Below, piece by piece: positions 17,727-27,821 of a DNA stretch of 64,000 bases. A program made the position numbers and the translations under genes. Numbering within the stretch: position 1 is the first letter of the stretch; every line of letters starts with the position of its first letter. This stretch comes from Sphingobacterium sp. SGR-19 (GTDB lineage: Bacteria; Bacteroidota; Bacteroidia; Sphingobacteriales; Sphingobacteriaceae): the NCBI RefSeq assembly GCF_011043555.1, contig NZ_JAAKGS010000002.1, positions 124,001-188,000 of the forward strand, read 5' to 3'. The notes under the pieces are model-generated. The model made no database searches, was not told the origin of the DNA, and was given only the letters and a program-made list of their open reading frames with translations.

Positions 17727-20700
17727 ATGAAAACCCAAAGTCTCACACCAGAAAAACGGCGACTAGGCAAGAGCCTGGTCGTCGTAGCGCTTATGTTGCT
17801 GTTGAGCATCATGCTGCTGCCCGTTCAACAAGCCTTTTCGGCTGTCCAACCCCAATATCAAGTAACGGGACTGGTGCTGGATGAGGCAGGTCAGCCATTA
17901 GAAGGCGTCACGGTATCGCTGACAAATTCTACGGTAAGCACATTAACCGATCAAGATGGTGCCTTTTCTATCCGCTTGGTTGCCTCTACGGGCAGCTTGC
18001 TATTTACTGCGGTGGGTTATTTGGATTACGCCTTAGAAGTGAAAGCGGATGACAATGTAAACGTTTCACTAACACCGGACGACCGGCAATTAGATGAAGT
18101 CGTCGTAATCGGATATGGAACGGTGCGAAAGCGTGATCTGACCGGATCTGTCACGTCAGTTAAAGCAGAAGATATCGTCCGTTCCCCCGCCCATAACCCT
18201 TTAGAGGCTATCCAGGGACAGGTACCGGGATTGGATATTACTCGGAATTCGGGAAGCGCGACTTCGGGCGTGAATATGAATATCCGCGGAAAAAGATCGT
18301 TATCTACCGCGGAAGATGAATATGGGAATGCTATCGCGAACAATCCCCTGGTTATTATCGACGGTATGCAGGGTGGTAACATCAGCGATATCCATCCACA
18401 GGACATTGAATCAATTGACGTGTTGAAAGATGCTTCGTCAACGGCTATTTATGGCTCGCAGGGCGCAAACGGAGTTATTATTGTAACCACGAAACGAGGA
18501 AAAAGCGGAGCGCCGAGAATTAACTTTAATACCTATGTCGGGGTTAATGGATGGGCACAATACCCTGAAATGATGACAGGTGACAACTATGTCCAGCTAC
18601 GACGGGAAGCGGCGAAAGCGGCCGGACAGTGGGAGGATCTTGATGATGATCAGACGTTGTTTACCGCTGGGGAATGGACTGCATTGCAAAACAATCAGTG
18701 GGTCAACTGGAAAGATGAAGTTTTTAAAAACGGTATCGTACAGAATCATCAGTTATCTATCAGTGGTGGAACAGACAATACAACCGCTTTGTTATCCGGA
18801 GGATATTATCGGGAGTTGGGTTCATTGAAGAATGACGCATTAGATAAATTTAACCTGCGATTGAATGTAGATCAGAATATCGGAAGTTTTATAAAAGTAG
18901 GAACATCTAGCCAAGTAACACACTACGACGGTAGCAATCGGGCGGATAATGTGCTTTGGCGGGCAACGACCAATGTGCCGCTGGGTCTACCCTACGACGA
19001 CGAAGGAAACGTGATCTTATGGCCTGTAGGACGCGAAGGAAAAGTAAGTCCACTTGCGGACGAAGCGAACGAATACACGGCACAACATCGAATTGCAAAT
19101 ACGAACCTTATTACCAATGGTTTTGCAGAAATAAAACCTTTCGACGGCTTTTCGTTTCGTTCTAATTTAGGGGTAAATTTGTTCTATAATAAAAACAATG
19201 ACTTTGCTAGTGAGAGCTCGATTGACCGTGCTGGAGAATTCCCGGATTCCAAAGCGTCCATTTTGAATACGAATAAATCATTTCTTACGTGGGATAATAT
19301 TATCAATTATACCTTCGATGTAGAGAAGCATAACTTTACACTTACGGCTCTTTCCTCCTGGACACAGTCAAAATTTAATTCGTCCTATATGGAAGGAACT
19401 GGTCAGCTAGTTGCTGAACAGTTGTGGCATAACATTGGCGCAAACGAAAAAGAGTCCTATGTGATTCGATCGAGCTATATACAAAACCAAACGATGTCAT
19501 ATGCTTTCCGTGCTAATTACTCGTATCAAGGTAAATACTTATTAACTGTATCCAATCGTTGGGACGGAGCGTCTCGCCTTTCCGTTGACAAGAAATGGGC
19601 GATGTTCCCGTCGGTAGCAGCCGCGTGGCGTGTCAGTGATGAAAATTGGTTTACGGTACCTAAAGTGGACGATTTCAAAATTCGCTTGAGTTACGGGCAG
19701 ACAGGTAATTCAGGGATTAGTCCCTATGGCACCCAATCAGGGCTGACAGCCTTTACTAATGCCGGTTTTCAAGATCAGGGATTTACCTATTATACATACA
19801 ATACATTAATTGGAAACCGTGATTTGGGATGGGAGCGTTCGGCATCTTGGAACCTTGGGGCGGACCTCCGGCTATTTGCTAATCGGATCAACCTCGTTGT
19901 TGACTTATATAATACGAAGACAACGGATATCTTATTACCGAGAACGTTACCTACTTCTATGGGCTCTGGCAACAATACACCTTTCCAGATTTATCAAAAT
20001 ATTGGTAGTTCCCAAAACCGAGGTATTGAAGTTGTGTTGAACACCCGGAACATCGATAAGGCTTTCAAATGGAACACGGATTTCACCTTCGGTGCGAACA
20101 AGGAAAAGATTTTGGATTTGATTGATGGCCGTGATATTATCGGTGCAACCACACGCGAATCGGAAAGTTTGTTAATCGGTAGACCGCTAAAATCTTTTTA
20201 TACCTTCAAGCGCCTTGGTATTTGGCAGCTTGATGAGGCAGAAGAGGCGGCAACGTATTTTAAAGACGCCGACAAAACGCAACCTTTTGTACCCGGAGAT
20301 ATTAAACTTGCCGACCTCAATGGGGATAATATCATTGATGACGAAAATGATGTGACGTATATCGGAACAACATCTCCTCGTTGGACGCTAGGTTTTAATA
20401 ATAGCTTCTCTTATAAAAACTTCGACCTCAATATATATGCGATTGCAAGGTGGGGACAGATGATGGAATATGATTTTACAGCGTCTTATGATCCGCAAGG
20501 AAAAGGAAATCACCCAGCTTATTTGGATTACTGGACAGAAGAAAACCCATCGAATGATTTTCCTCGGCCAAGTCTGACCAATTTCTATAATTACCTCGGA
20601 TACCAGACATATAATACAGTAGACGGCTCTTATATTAAATTGAAAACGGTTACGCTAGGCTACCGTTTGCCCAAAGCCTTTACGGAAAGGGCAGGTCTGA

Positions 20701-20846
20701 ACGGTGCGAGGCTTTATCTGAGCGGGAATAACCTGTTTTCCTGGGCTAGAAGCCCACTCGTTCAAAATTACGATGCAGAACGGGGCGGTTCGGCTAAGAG
20801 CCCATTGTTGCGTCAGTTTGTATTTGGTATCAATCTGGATTTATAA
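17727..20846 (+). CDS. SusC-family TonB-dependent transporter 1
   Basis: This 1039-residue outer-membrane oligosaccharide importer begins with a long signal region (about 1-38) and a carboxypeptidase-regulatory-like domain (VTGLVLDEAGQPLEGVTVSL). The TonB-box region DEVVVIGYGTVRKRDLTGSV, the plug (VIIDGMQGG, IESIDVLKDASSTAIYGSQGANGVIIVTTK) and a 22-strand-type barrel ending in FVFGINLDL follow. There is no N-terminal FecR-interacting extension, so regulation through a sigma/anti-sigma relay is unlikely. It pairs with the SusD gene 13 bases downstream. The surrounding glycosidases imply a rhamnose-containing pectic oligosaccharide as cargo. Confidence 0.95.
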   Translation: MKTQSLTPEKRRLGKSLVVVALMLLLSIMLLPVQQAFSAVQPQYQVTGLVLDEAGQPLEGVTVSLTNSTVSTLTDQDGAFSIRLVASTGSLLFTAVGYLDYALEVKADDNVNVSLTPDDRQLDEVVVIGYGTVRKRDLTGSVTSVKAEDIVRSPAHNPLEAIQGQVPGLDITRNSGSATSGVNMNIRGKRSLSTAEDEYGNAIANNPLVIIDGMQGGNISDIHPQDIESIDVLKDASSTAIYGSQGANGVIIVTTKRGKSGAPRINFNTYVGVNGWAQYPEMMTGDNYVQLRREAAKAAGQWEDLDDDQTLFTAGEWTALQNNQWVNWKDEVFKNGIVQNHQLSISGGTDNTTALLSGGYYRELGSLKNDALDKFNLRLNVDQNIGSFIKVGTSSQVTHYDGSNRADNVLWRATTNVPLGLPYDDEGNVILWPVGREGKVSPLADEANEYTAQHRIANTNLITNGFAEIKPFDGFSFRSNLGVNLFYNKNNDFASESSIDRAGEFPDSKASILNTNKSFLTWDNIINYTFDVEKHNFTLTALSSWTQSKFNSSYMEGTGQLVAEQLWHNIGANEKESYVIRSSYIQNQTMSYAFRANYSYQGKYLLTVSNRWDGASRLSVDKKWAMFPSVAAAWRVSDENWFTVPKVDDFKIRLSYGQTGNSGISPYGTQSGLTAFTNAGFQDQGFTYYTYNTLIGNRDLGWERSASWNLGADLRLFANRINLVVDLYNTKTTDILLPRTLPTSMGSGNNTPFQIYQNIGSSQNRGIEVVLNTRNIDKAFKWNTDFTFGANKEKILDLIDGRDIIGATTRESESLLIGRPLKSFYTFKRLGIWQLDEAEEAATYFKDADKTQPFVPGDIKLADLNGDNIIDDENDVTYIGTTSPRWTLGFNNSFSYKNFDLNIYAIARWGQMMEYDFTASYDPQGKGNHPAYLDYWTEENPSNDFPRPSLTNFYNYLGYQTYNTVDGSYIKLKTVTLGYRLPKAFTERAGLNGARLYLSGNNLFSWARSPLVQNYDAERGGSAKSPLLRQFVFGINLDL

Positions 20847-20859
20847 GGAGGAATTTGTC

Positions 20860-22605
20860 ATGAGAACATTATATAAATATATTATAGGAATAGGGTTAGC
20901 GGGCATCTTAGGGGGATGTAGTTTAGAGGAACATAATCCTGGAGGAGCTACAGCCGATGTTGTTTTTTCAACGGAAAACGGAATCAATGCTTTGGTAAAT
21001 TCGGCGTATGTGAACTTCGCTTCACAGTTTTACGGACGCGAAGATATCTTGATGCTGACGGAAGGTGGAACGGATCTTTGGATTAACATTGCCAATTCAG
21101 GCTATGGTAGGCAGATGACTAAATACGATGGACTGGTTGCCACAACGGGACAAATGCGGAATACTTGGAACAGATTATACGAAATTGTCAATTATTGTAA
21201 TGCCGGTTTAGAGCGTATTGTTGAAGTCCCATTTACCGATGAAAACGAAAAGAATGCCCGTATCGGCGAGTTATCGTTTCTAAGAGCATATGCTTATTGG
21301 CATCTGGTCGAACAATTTGGTGATATCGACTTACGTACCGAAGAAACTAAAACAGCTGTTCTGACGGCGAATAGATCGCCAATTTCTGCGTTTTATGATT
21401 TGATGCTGAGTGATTTGGATATCGCCATAGCGAATTTGCCTGTCACGCCCATTCCGGCAACTGATCAGGGACGTGCCACAAAAAAAGCAGCCTATGGATT
21501 AAAAGCTCGTGTGGCAATAACCAGAGTGGCTTACGAATCGTCTGCATCCGAAAAAGACAAATATTATAAAATGGCATCGGAGGCGGCACAATATGTGATC
21601 AACAACCAAGCGGAGTTACAGGTGAGCTTATATGACACGCCGGAAGAGGTGTTTCGTCCTGCAAATAATAAAAATAATAAAGAAGCGATGTTTTTTATTA
21701 CCCATTCTACCATCAATTCGCTAAATCCACAACCGAACAATCCCAACCGTCTTCATATTTGGTTCAAGGCAAAATATTCTGCAAAAGCGGGTATGGTCGT
21801 GGATTTGCCGTATGGAGCGGATCGTAATTCAAAATCGGGGAGTATGTGTTTTATGCCAACAAGACATTTGTTGGAACTTTACGATGAAGAAATGGACAGA
21901 CGATACAGCGATTGGTTTCGGGAGGAATACTACTTGAATGTCAATAGCTATGCCTGGACAGCAGATGACTTAGCCGCTTTTGAGAAGCCGGAAAGTATGA
22001 AAGGGACGGTTTTGAACAGAGGAGATCTAGCACTTTTGTTCACAAAGAAAAAAATAACGGGAGAAAAAAGAGATCTTCCCTACGCCTTAGTGGATATTGA
22101 TGATACCTATGATGGTGACCGTGTATCCACAAATGCCCGTTTTAATGTGCACTTTCCGGCATTGATGAAACATGATGACCCGGATTTACCGGAAGCTAAT
22201 TCGCAAGCAGGCTCTAAAGATGTCATCGTCATGCGATTGGCTGAAATGTACCTGATTGCCGCAGAAGCAGAAACATTAATGAGTGGTGGAAACAAAGCAT
22301 TAGCAAAAGATTTGGTGAATGTATTGCGTGAAAGAGCAGCCGTACCTGGCAAAGAAAACGATATGCTGATAACAGAAAGTGATTTGGATATTGATTTCTT
22401 ACTCGAAGAACGTGGTAGGGAGTTGTGTGGAGAACATATCAGATGGTTTGATTTAAAACGGACGGGTAAATTGTATAGCTATGTACAAGCGTACAATAAG
22501 GATATTACCACAATGCAGCCCTATCACGTGAACAGACCTATTCCGCAACAGTTTTTAGACGTGATTACCAATCCGCAGGAATTTGGACAAAATGATGGAT
22601 ATTAA
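20860..22605 (+). CDS. SusD-family surface glycan-binding lipoprotein 1 (RagB/SusD)
   Basis: This 581-residue lipoprotein has the lipobox GILGGC (Cys about 20). It contains the SusD tetratricopeptide scaffold (RIGELSFLRAYAYWHLVEQFGDI) and the C-terminal signature DFLLEERGRELCGEHIRWFDLKR, with ENDGY-like closing residues (FGQNDGY). It forms the lid of the SusC transporter encoded immediately upstream. The start at 20860 is set by a perfect AAGGAGG (20845-20851) that overlaps the SusC stop codon. Such a strong ribosome site is unusual in Bacteroidota and suggests the lipoprotein is made at high level. Confidence 0.94.
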   Translation: MRTLYKYIIGIGLAGILGGCSLEEHNPGGATADVVFSTENGINALVNSAYVNFASQFYGREDILMLTEGGTDLWINIANSGYGRQMTKYDGLVATTGQMRNTWNRLYEIVNYCNAGLERIVEVPFTDENEKNARIGELSFLRAYAYWHLVEQFGDIDLRTEETKTAVLTANRSPISAFYDLMLSDLDIAIANLPVTPIPATDQGRATKKAAYGLKARVAITRVAYESSASEKDKYYKMASEAAQYVINNQAELQVSLYDTPEEVFRPANNKNNKEAMFFITHSTINSLNPQPNNPNRLHIWFKAKYSAKAGMVVDLPYGADRNSKSGSMCFMPTRHLLELYDEEMDRRYSDWFREEYYLNVNSYAWTADDLAAFEKPESMKGTVLNRGDLALLFTKKKITGEKRDLPYALVDIDDTYDGDRVSTNARFNVHFPALMKHDDPDLPEANSQAGSKDVIVMRLAEMYLIAAEAETLMSGGNKALAKDLVNVLRERAAVPGKENDMLITESDLDIDFLLEERGRELCGEHIRWFDLKRTGKLYSYVQAYNKDITTMQPYHVNRPIPQQFLDVITNPQEFGQNDGY

Positions 22606-22613
22606 CGGGAAAT

Positions 22614-25121
22614 ATGAAAATTAGTAAGAAGATCGTTTGGTTGATAGGTATGCTCTGCGTTGCGGTTTCGGCCAGCGCAGCAGATATCTACGTCGGGAGG
22701 AATAGTAGAAACGGGTCGCAAGATGGTTCGACAGAGAACCCCTATGGTTCTTTGGAAGATGCGATCCGCCATGCTCGGGAGCTTCGTCGGCTGAACGATC
22801 CGAGTATTTCGGAAGGAATAAATATCTGGGTTAAACCAGGTATTTATTTCCCTGAGCAAACGATTCGGCTCCGTCCGGAAGATACCGGTACAGCAGCAAG
22901 TCCTACGAGGATACGCCCGTTGGAAGGAAAAGCCGTATTCTCGGGTGGAAGGGCGATACACGGCTGGTCGAAACTAGGAAAACAGCGGGATGTCCCATCG
23001 ACCGTTTCCCGGCATATTTATGTGGCGGATGCCCCTAAAGTAGGCGGAAAACGCGTTAATTTTCGTCAATTATGGGTAAACAATAAAAAGGCCATTCGCG
23101 CGGAAAGTCACGGGGATATGGAACTGCCGCGTATCTTGAACTGGAACTTTGACAAACAAACGGCTATTATTCCAAATGTATTTGAGAGATTCGAGTTTGT
23201 GCAGGGAATGGAATTCTTTATCCATCAGTGGTGGGCTATCGCACAGCTGCGTGTCAAAGATGCCGTCGTATATAAAGACAGTATAGAACTCTCTTTCTAC
23301 CAACCTGAGAGCAAGATACAAAGCGAGCATCCGTGGCCAAAGCCTTGGCTATCGAAAGAATCGGGAAATTCAGCCTTTCGGTTGGTCAACGCTTTGCAGT
23401 TTCTGGATAAGCCCGGTGAATGGTTTTTGGACGAAGATGCCGGAAAGGTTTATTATTATGCACGGGATGGGGAAGACATGGCGCGTGCGGACGTCATATT
23501 TCCCTTTCTGGAAACCATTTTGGAGATAGAAGGTACGTTAGAAGACCCCGTTTCCCATGTACATATAGAAGGATTGTCTTTTGAACATGCGGCGTGGTTT
23601 AGACCGAATACGCATGGTCATGTTGCGTTGCAGGCAGGCATGTATTTCCACGAAGCGTACAAATTGGACAAGCCAGGTACATCGGATAAAGCCGGACTGG
23701 AAAATCAGGCGTGGGTAGGACGGCCTGCAAGCGCTGTCGTACTCAAAAATACAAGTTATGTACAGTTTCAGCGATGTACCTTTAGCCATTTAGCGTCGAC
23801 AGGATTTGACTTTTATGCAGGCAATTTTCGTGACCGTCTAGAGGGTAATATCTTTTATGATATCGGTGGGAATGCCGTGCTTATCGGGAAATTTTCGGAC
23901 GATCAATTCGAAGCGCACCTACCCTATGAACCGCAAGATGAACGAGAGCTGACACGAGAAGTTATTGTTCGCAATAACCTCATCCATAACACGGCAAATG
24001 AAGATTGGGGTGCAGTGGGCATAGGAGCGGGATTTGTGCAGGGCGTGGATATCTCTCATAATGATATTAGTGATATTGCTTATTCGGGAATCAGTTTGGG
24101 CTGGGGATGGACACCGACGGTCAATGTCATGAAGAACAATACGGTGGAGCGGAATAGAATAGCCCGCTATGGCAAATTTATGTATGACGTTGCTGGGATC
24201 TATACGCTTTCAGCACAGCCGGGCACTAAAATAAGAGAGAACGAAATAGATAGCATATATGTATCACCCTATGCGCATATCCCAGACCATTGGTTTTATT
24301 TATATACCGACGAAGGATCTGCTTACATGGACGTCTCCAACAACTGGTTCCCTGAAAATAAGATTCTAAAAAATGCAAATGGTCCTGGCGTCATTTGGGA
24401 AAATAATGGCCCCGAAGCAGATAGGACAGCATTTAAGGCAGGTTTGGAGAAACCATTCCGCGATCTGCTTAAACGGAAGGAGCCGGTCAAGGACGGCTAT
24501 ACGTTCAACCAATACATTCCGTTTACGAAACCCGTTTTTGTTCAATTGCACGACGCACAGCAAGCACTATCGAAAGAGGAATTTGCGGCATTTGCAAAGG
24601 CACAAGGGATAGCGCAACCAAAAATATATGCGTGGGGAGACTATTTGTTGTTGATGACGGACGATGAGCATGCGAAAAAGCTATCGAGTGCGATGCTGGC
24701 GAACTATCCTAAACTGCCCATCAAGATGTTTAACGATCTATTTTATACGTTCGACAAAGCACATTGCGCAGGACAAGAAGAGAAGGAAGATGTCGATTTT
24801 GTGATTTTGACAGCGCAATTGGTTGAAGATGAGCATAAACAACTAGAATACTTTCAATACCATAAAAAACAGTTTGAAGAATGGCCGGAAGTGGCGGCGG
24901 GTTTTTGTAACGCAGGTTTTCAAGAGGTACTTTTATACCGGCATGAAAGACAATTATTGCTTTATATTTCTTTTCCCAAAGGAAAGGATTTTACAGAGAT
25001 CGATGCATTAACGACCAAAGATAATCCTAGAGTAGTGAAGTGGAACCAACTGATGAGCACTTATCAGGAAGGTGTTCCGGGCACAGCAGCAAACGAAACG
25101 TGGATTTTTTATAAGAGATAA
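22614..25121 (+). CDS. GH141-like right-handed beta-helix glycosidase with C-terminal rhamnose-mutarotase-like domain
   Basis: This 835-residue secreted protein has a signal peptide ending near SASAAD. Residues about 23-600 form a right-handed parallel beta-helix with the GH141 layout: IYVGRNSRNGSQDGSTENPYGSLEDA split around residues 25-50, AVFSGGRAIHGW (about 107-118), then helix coils with conserved acids in YDVAGIYTL (Asp about 525) and TDEGS (Asp about 566). GH141 includes the RG-II alpha-L-fucosidase BT1002 and a xylanase. Residues about 630-835 form an alpha/beta-barrel-type tail. Its last about 108 residues resemble L-rhamnose mutarotase (DUF718): Tyr 746 and His 750 keep the YxxxH spacing of RhaM, followed by EEWPEV and KWNQLM. 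The GH141 call is moderate; the mutarotase-like tail is well supported by motif order. Confidence 0.75.
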   Translation: MKISKKIVWLIGMLCVAVSASAADIYVGRNSRNGSQDGSTENPYGSLEDAIRHARELRRLNDPSISEGINIWVKPGIYFPEQTIRLRPEDTGTAASPTRIRPLEGKAVFSGGRAIHGWSKLGKQRDVPSTVSRHIYVADAPKVGGKRVNFRQLWVNNKKAIRAESHGDMELPRILNWNFDKQTAIIPNVFERFEFVQGMEFFIHQWWAIAQLRVKDAVVYKDSIELSFYQPESKIQSEHPWPKPWLSKESGNSAFRLVNALQFLDKPGEWFLDEDAGKVYYYARDGEDMARADVIFPFLETILEIEGTLEDPVSHVHIEGLSFEHAAWFRPNTHGHVALQAGMYFHEAYKLDKPGTSDKAGLENQAWVGRPASAVVLKNTSYVQFQRCTFSHLASTGFDFYAGNFRDRLEGNIFYDIGGNAVLIGKFSDDQFEAHLPYEPQDERELTREVIVRNNLIHNTANEDWGAVGIGAGFVQGVDISHNDISDIAYSGISLGWGWTPTVNVMKNNTVERNRIARYGKFMYDVAGIYTLSAQPGTKIRENEIDSIYVSPYAHIPDHWFYLYTDEGSAYMDVSNNWFPENKILKNANGPGVIWENNGPEADRTAFKAGLEKPFRDLLKRKEPVKDGYTFNQYIPFTKPVFVQLHDAQQALSKEEFAAFAKAQGIAQPKIYAWGDYLLLMTDDEHAKKLSSAMLANYPKLPIKMFNDLFYTFDKAHCAGQEEKEDVDFVILTAQLVEDEHKQLEYFQYHKKQFEEWPEVAAGFCNAGFQEVLLYRHERQLLLYISFPKGKDFTEIDALTTKDNPRVVKWNQLMSTYQEGVPGTAANETWIFYKR

Positions 25122-25131
25122 GATACAAAAA

Positions 25132-26205
25132 ATGGAGAAATTAAGATTAGGTATTCTAGGCCTTGGTGAAGGAAGGAGCACCATGTCTGCGGCTTTACAA
25201 AGTGAGCATATAGCATTGTTGCAAGTTTGCGATTTGAATGAAGAACTCGGACGCAAGCGCATGAAGGAGTTCGATTTCCACGCGTATACTAAACGCTACG
25301 AAGATTTGTTAGAAAACCCTGACCTAGAAGCCGTCGCTATCTATACGCCAGATCATCTGCATGCCACACACATCAAGCTGGCTTTGGAGCATGGTAAACA
25401 TGTCATCTGCACAAAACCATTTATTGACAACCTAGCGGATGCGAACGAACTACTCGCTTTAGCTGCGCAGACTGGAAAACGGGTTTTCGTTGGACAGAGT
25501 TCCCGCTTTTTCGAACCGATGAAAAAGCAGCGCGCAGATTTTGAGGCAGGCTTGATTGGAGATTTAATCACCATCGAAGGCTATTATCATGCCGACCATC
25601 GCTGGTTTTTAGAAAAACCGTGGTCATTGCAATCATCGTTTAAATGGCTATACGGTGGGTTGAGCCATCCGGTGGATTTTATACGTTGGTATCTGCCTGA
25701 TATAGAAGAGGTAATGGGGTATGGTATGTTGAGCGCTAATGGTCGAAAGGGAGGTTTACAAAATGCCGATACGATGCACTTTATATTCAAAGCGGCTGAC
25801 GGTAGAGTAGCACGTGTAAGTGGTGCCTATACCGGGCCTGTTCAGCCCGTTACCCGCGATAGCGAGATGAGTTGCATCCTACGGGGTACCGAAGGATGTA
25901 GTCAGGCAGATTATATGGATTTGCGTTACGCTATCACGGATCGTACGGGGGAGGAAAGAATGTTAACTTGGGAACATAAACTGAAGCATTATTTTCGCTT
26001 CGAAGGCAAGAGCCATCATGCTGGCGAATATCAAAATTATCTGGAACATTTTGCCAAAGCGATTCGTGAGGATACACCGGCATATCCGGATATGAAAGAA
26101 GGAATTGGTACGATTGCGCTATTGCAGGCTATGGATGAGTCCCTAACCACAGGCAAACCGATCCGTCCAAAAGATTTATTAACAGCCTATAGCGTAAACT
26201 TGTAG
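25132..26205 (+). CDS. Gfo/Idh/MocA-family NAD(P)-dependent sugar oxidoreductase 1
   Basis: This 357-residue protein has a Rossmann N-terminus (GILGLGEGRSTMSAAL) and no signal peptide, so it is cytoplasmic. TPDHLHATHIKLALEHGKHV and CTKPF give the family's central motif (E/T-KP). The C-terminal catalytic alpha/beta domain carries GGLSHPVDFIRWYLPD, with the conserved His on the substrate-facing helix. Members oxidise or rearrange sugars and sugar lactones, among them D-apiose dehydrogenase and some glycosidases acting by transient oxidation. It lies between the GH141-like gene and a sodium symporter in block B. It could oxidise the monosaccharide imported by that symporter. Start at 25132 chosen because GILGLG follows closely; the upstream ATG lies in the preceding gene. 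Confidence 0.88.
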   Translation: MEKLRLGILGLGEGRSTMSAALQSEHIALLQVCDLNEELGRKRMKEFDFHAYTKRYEDLLENPDLEAVAIYTPDHLHATHIKLALEHGKHVICTKPFIDNLADANELLALAAQTGKRVFVGQSSRFFEPMKKQRADFEAGLIGDLITIEGYYHADHRWFLEKPWSLQSSFKWLYGGLSHPVDFIRWYLPDIEEVMGYGMLSANGRKGGLQNADTMHFIFKAADGRVARVSGAYTGPVQPVTRDSEMSCILRGTEGCSQADYMDLRYAITDRTGEERMLTWEHKLKHYFRFEGKSHHAGEYQNYLEHFAKAIREDTPAYPDMKEGIGTIALLQAMDESLTTGKPIRPKDLLTAYSVNL

Positions 26206-26212
26206 TAACCAC

Positions 26213-27793
26213 ATGAACAACCTCATGGACAAATTGACGATATACGATTATGCAATCGTAGTCGTATACCTCGTAGCTTTAATTGTTATCGGTCTACTTT
26301 CATCCCGTACAAAAGAGCAGGGGGCTGCACATTTTTTAGCGGGGAAATCGTTAAGTTGGTACAGTATAGGTTTCAATATGTGGGCTACAAATGTCGGTCC
26401 GTCGATGCTGTTGGCGTTTGCCACGGTTGGTTACACCACCGGAATTGTTGCCGTTAATTTCGATTGGTATGCCTTCGTGTACCTCTTTCTGTTAGCCGTA
26501 GTCTTTGCTCCCAGGTATTTGGCATCCGGTGTGCGTACGCTTCCGGAATTTATGGGGAAACGATATGGGCCAGGGACACAAACGATTCTGGCATGGTATT
26601 CTTTGGTCAAAATGATGATATCGTGGCTGTCGCTAAGCTTGTTTGCTGGCGGCTTTCTCGTTCGGCAGATATTGGGTATTCCCATGTGGCAGTCCGTCAT
26701 TGTACTAGTTGCTTTGGCTGGTGTGTTTGCCTATACGGGAGGGTTGCGCACCGTAGCGAAGATCAATATTTTCCAGATGATATTGTTGATAGCCGTCTCT
26801 GCTTTACTGACGTTCTTAGGGCTATCGGAGATAGGCGGGCTACAAGCATTGGCGGATAGGACACCAGATGGTTATTGGTCGTTGATCAAGCCTGCAAACG
26901 ATTCAGATTATCCCTGGTATGCTATCGCACTGGGGTATCCTGTTGCTGCCATTGCGTTTTTTTGTACAGACCAAGCCATGGTACAATCGGTTTTAGGCGC
27001 TAAAAACTTGGAGCAAGGGCAGCTCGGAGTGAATTTTATTGCTTGGTTGAAAATTCTTTCTTTACCACTCTTTATTTTGACTGGTATTATCTGTTACATC
27101 CTTTTTCCGGGATTGGATGATCCATCGCTTGCTTACATGACGATGGTGACGAATCTTTTTCCGACCGGTCTAAATGGATTGGTGATTGTGGTGCTAATAG
27201 CTGTGTTAGTTGGTACCATTGGTTCCTCCCTAAATTCCCTAAGTACAGTCTATACGATGGATATCTATCTGAAACACATCAATCCTGGTGCAGATAGCCG
27301 CCGGGTAACACAAGTCGGCCGCTATACGATTATTGTAGGCTGCTTCATTTCTGTTTTAGTTGCAGTGGCCATTGACCAGATAAAGGGTTTAAACCTCTTT
27401 GACGTGTTCCAGTCTATTTTAGGATTTATCGCACCTCCTCTTGCAGTCATTTTTTTGATGGCTGTTCTCTGGAAGCGGACGAATAAAATGGCCGTAAATA
27501 CCCTTCTCACCTTTGGTGCGCTGTTAAGCCTTGGAACGGGTGTTGCTTATCTCTGGATTTTTCCTAAAGATGTATATACCTTTTGGCCGCACTACCTGAT
27601 GCTTTCTTTTTATTTATTCTTAGCTTTATTGATACTGGGTATCATGCTATCCTTGGTGGTCCCAAAATCGCTGTATGAAAAAGAAAACGAAATGGCTTTC
27701 AGCTTTCAGATGGAAAAGCCAACAGCTAAAGTAAAATGGGCTTGGGGTATATTGTTCGCGGTGATGGTATTGTTATATTTGGTTTTTAGTTAA
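26213..27793 (+). CDS. Sodium:solute symporter family sugar transporter (SGLT-like)
   Basis: This 526-residue inner-membrane protein has about 13-14 hydrophobic segments. Family signatures are GKSLSWYSIGFNMWATNVGPSM (about residues 44-65, the sodium site region), FTGGLRTV-like FAYTGGLRTV, and the Q/S-rich DQAMVQSVLGAKNL typical of the sugar branch of the SSS family. GSSLNSLSTVYTMDIY holds the conserved serine-rich helix. It begins 7 bases after the oxidoreductase gene and is followed by the GH105 gene, so it probably brings the monosaccharide or small product of block B into the cytoplasm. Substrate unknown; galactose, fucose or an unsaturated uronate are candidates. Confidence 0.9.
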   Translation: MNNLMDKLTIYDYAIVVVYLVALIVIGLLSSRTKEQGAAHFLAGKSLSWYSIGFNMWATNVGPSMLLAFATVGYTTGIVAVNFDWYAFVYLFLLAVVFAPRYLASGVRTLPEFMGKRYGPGTQTILAWYSLVKMMISWLSLSLFAGGFLVRQILGIPMWQSVIVLVALAGVFAYTGGLRTVAKINIFQMILLIAVSALLTFLGLSEIGGLQALADRTPDGYWSLIKPANDSDYPWYAIALGYPVAAIAFFCTDQAMVQSVLGAKNLEQGQLGVNFIAWLKILSLPLFILTGIICYILFPGLDDPSLAYMTMVTNLFPTGLNGLVIVVLIAVLVGTIGSSLNSLSTVYTMDIYLKHINPGADSRRVTQVGRYTIIVGCFISVLVAVAIDQIKGLNLFDVFQSILGFIAPPLAVIFLMAVLWKRTNKMAVNTLLTFGALLSLGTGVAYLWIFPKDVYTFWPHYLMLSFYLFLALLILGIMLSLVVPKSLYEKENEMAFSFQMEKPTAKVKWAWGILFAVMVLLYLVFS

Positions 27794-27821
27794 CGTAAAT
27801 TAGTAGCTTGCTTGAAAATAG

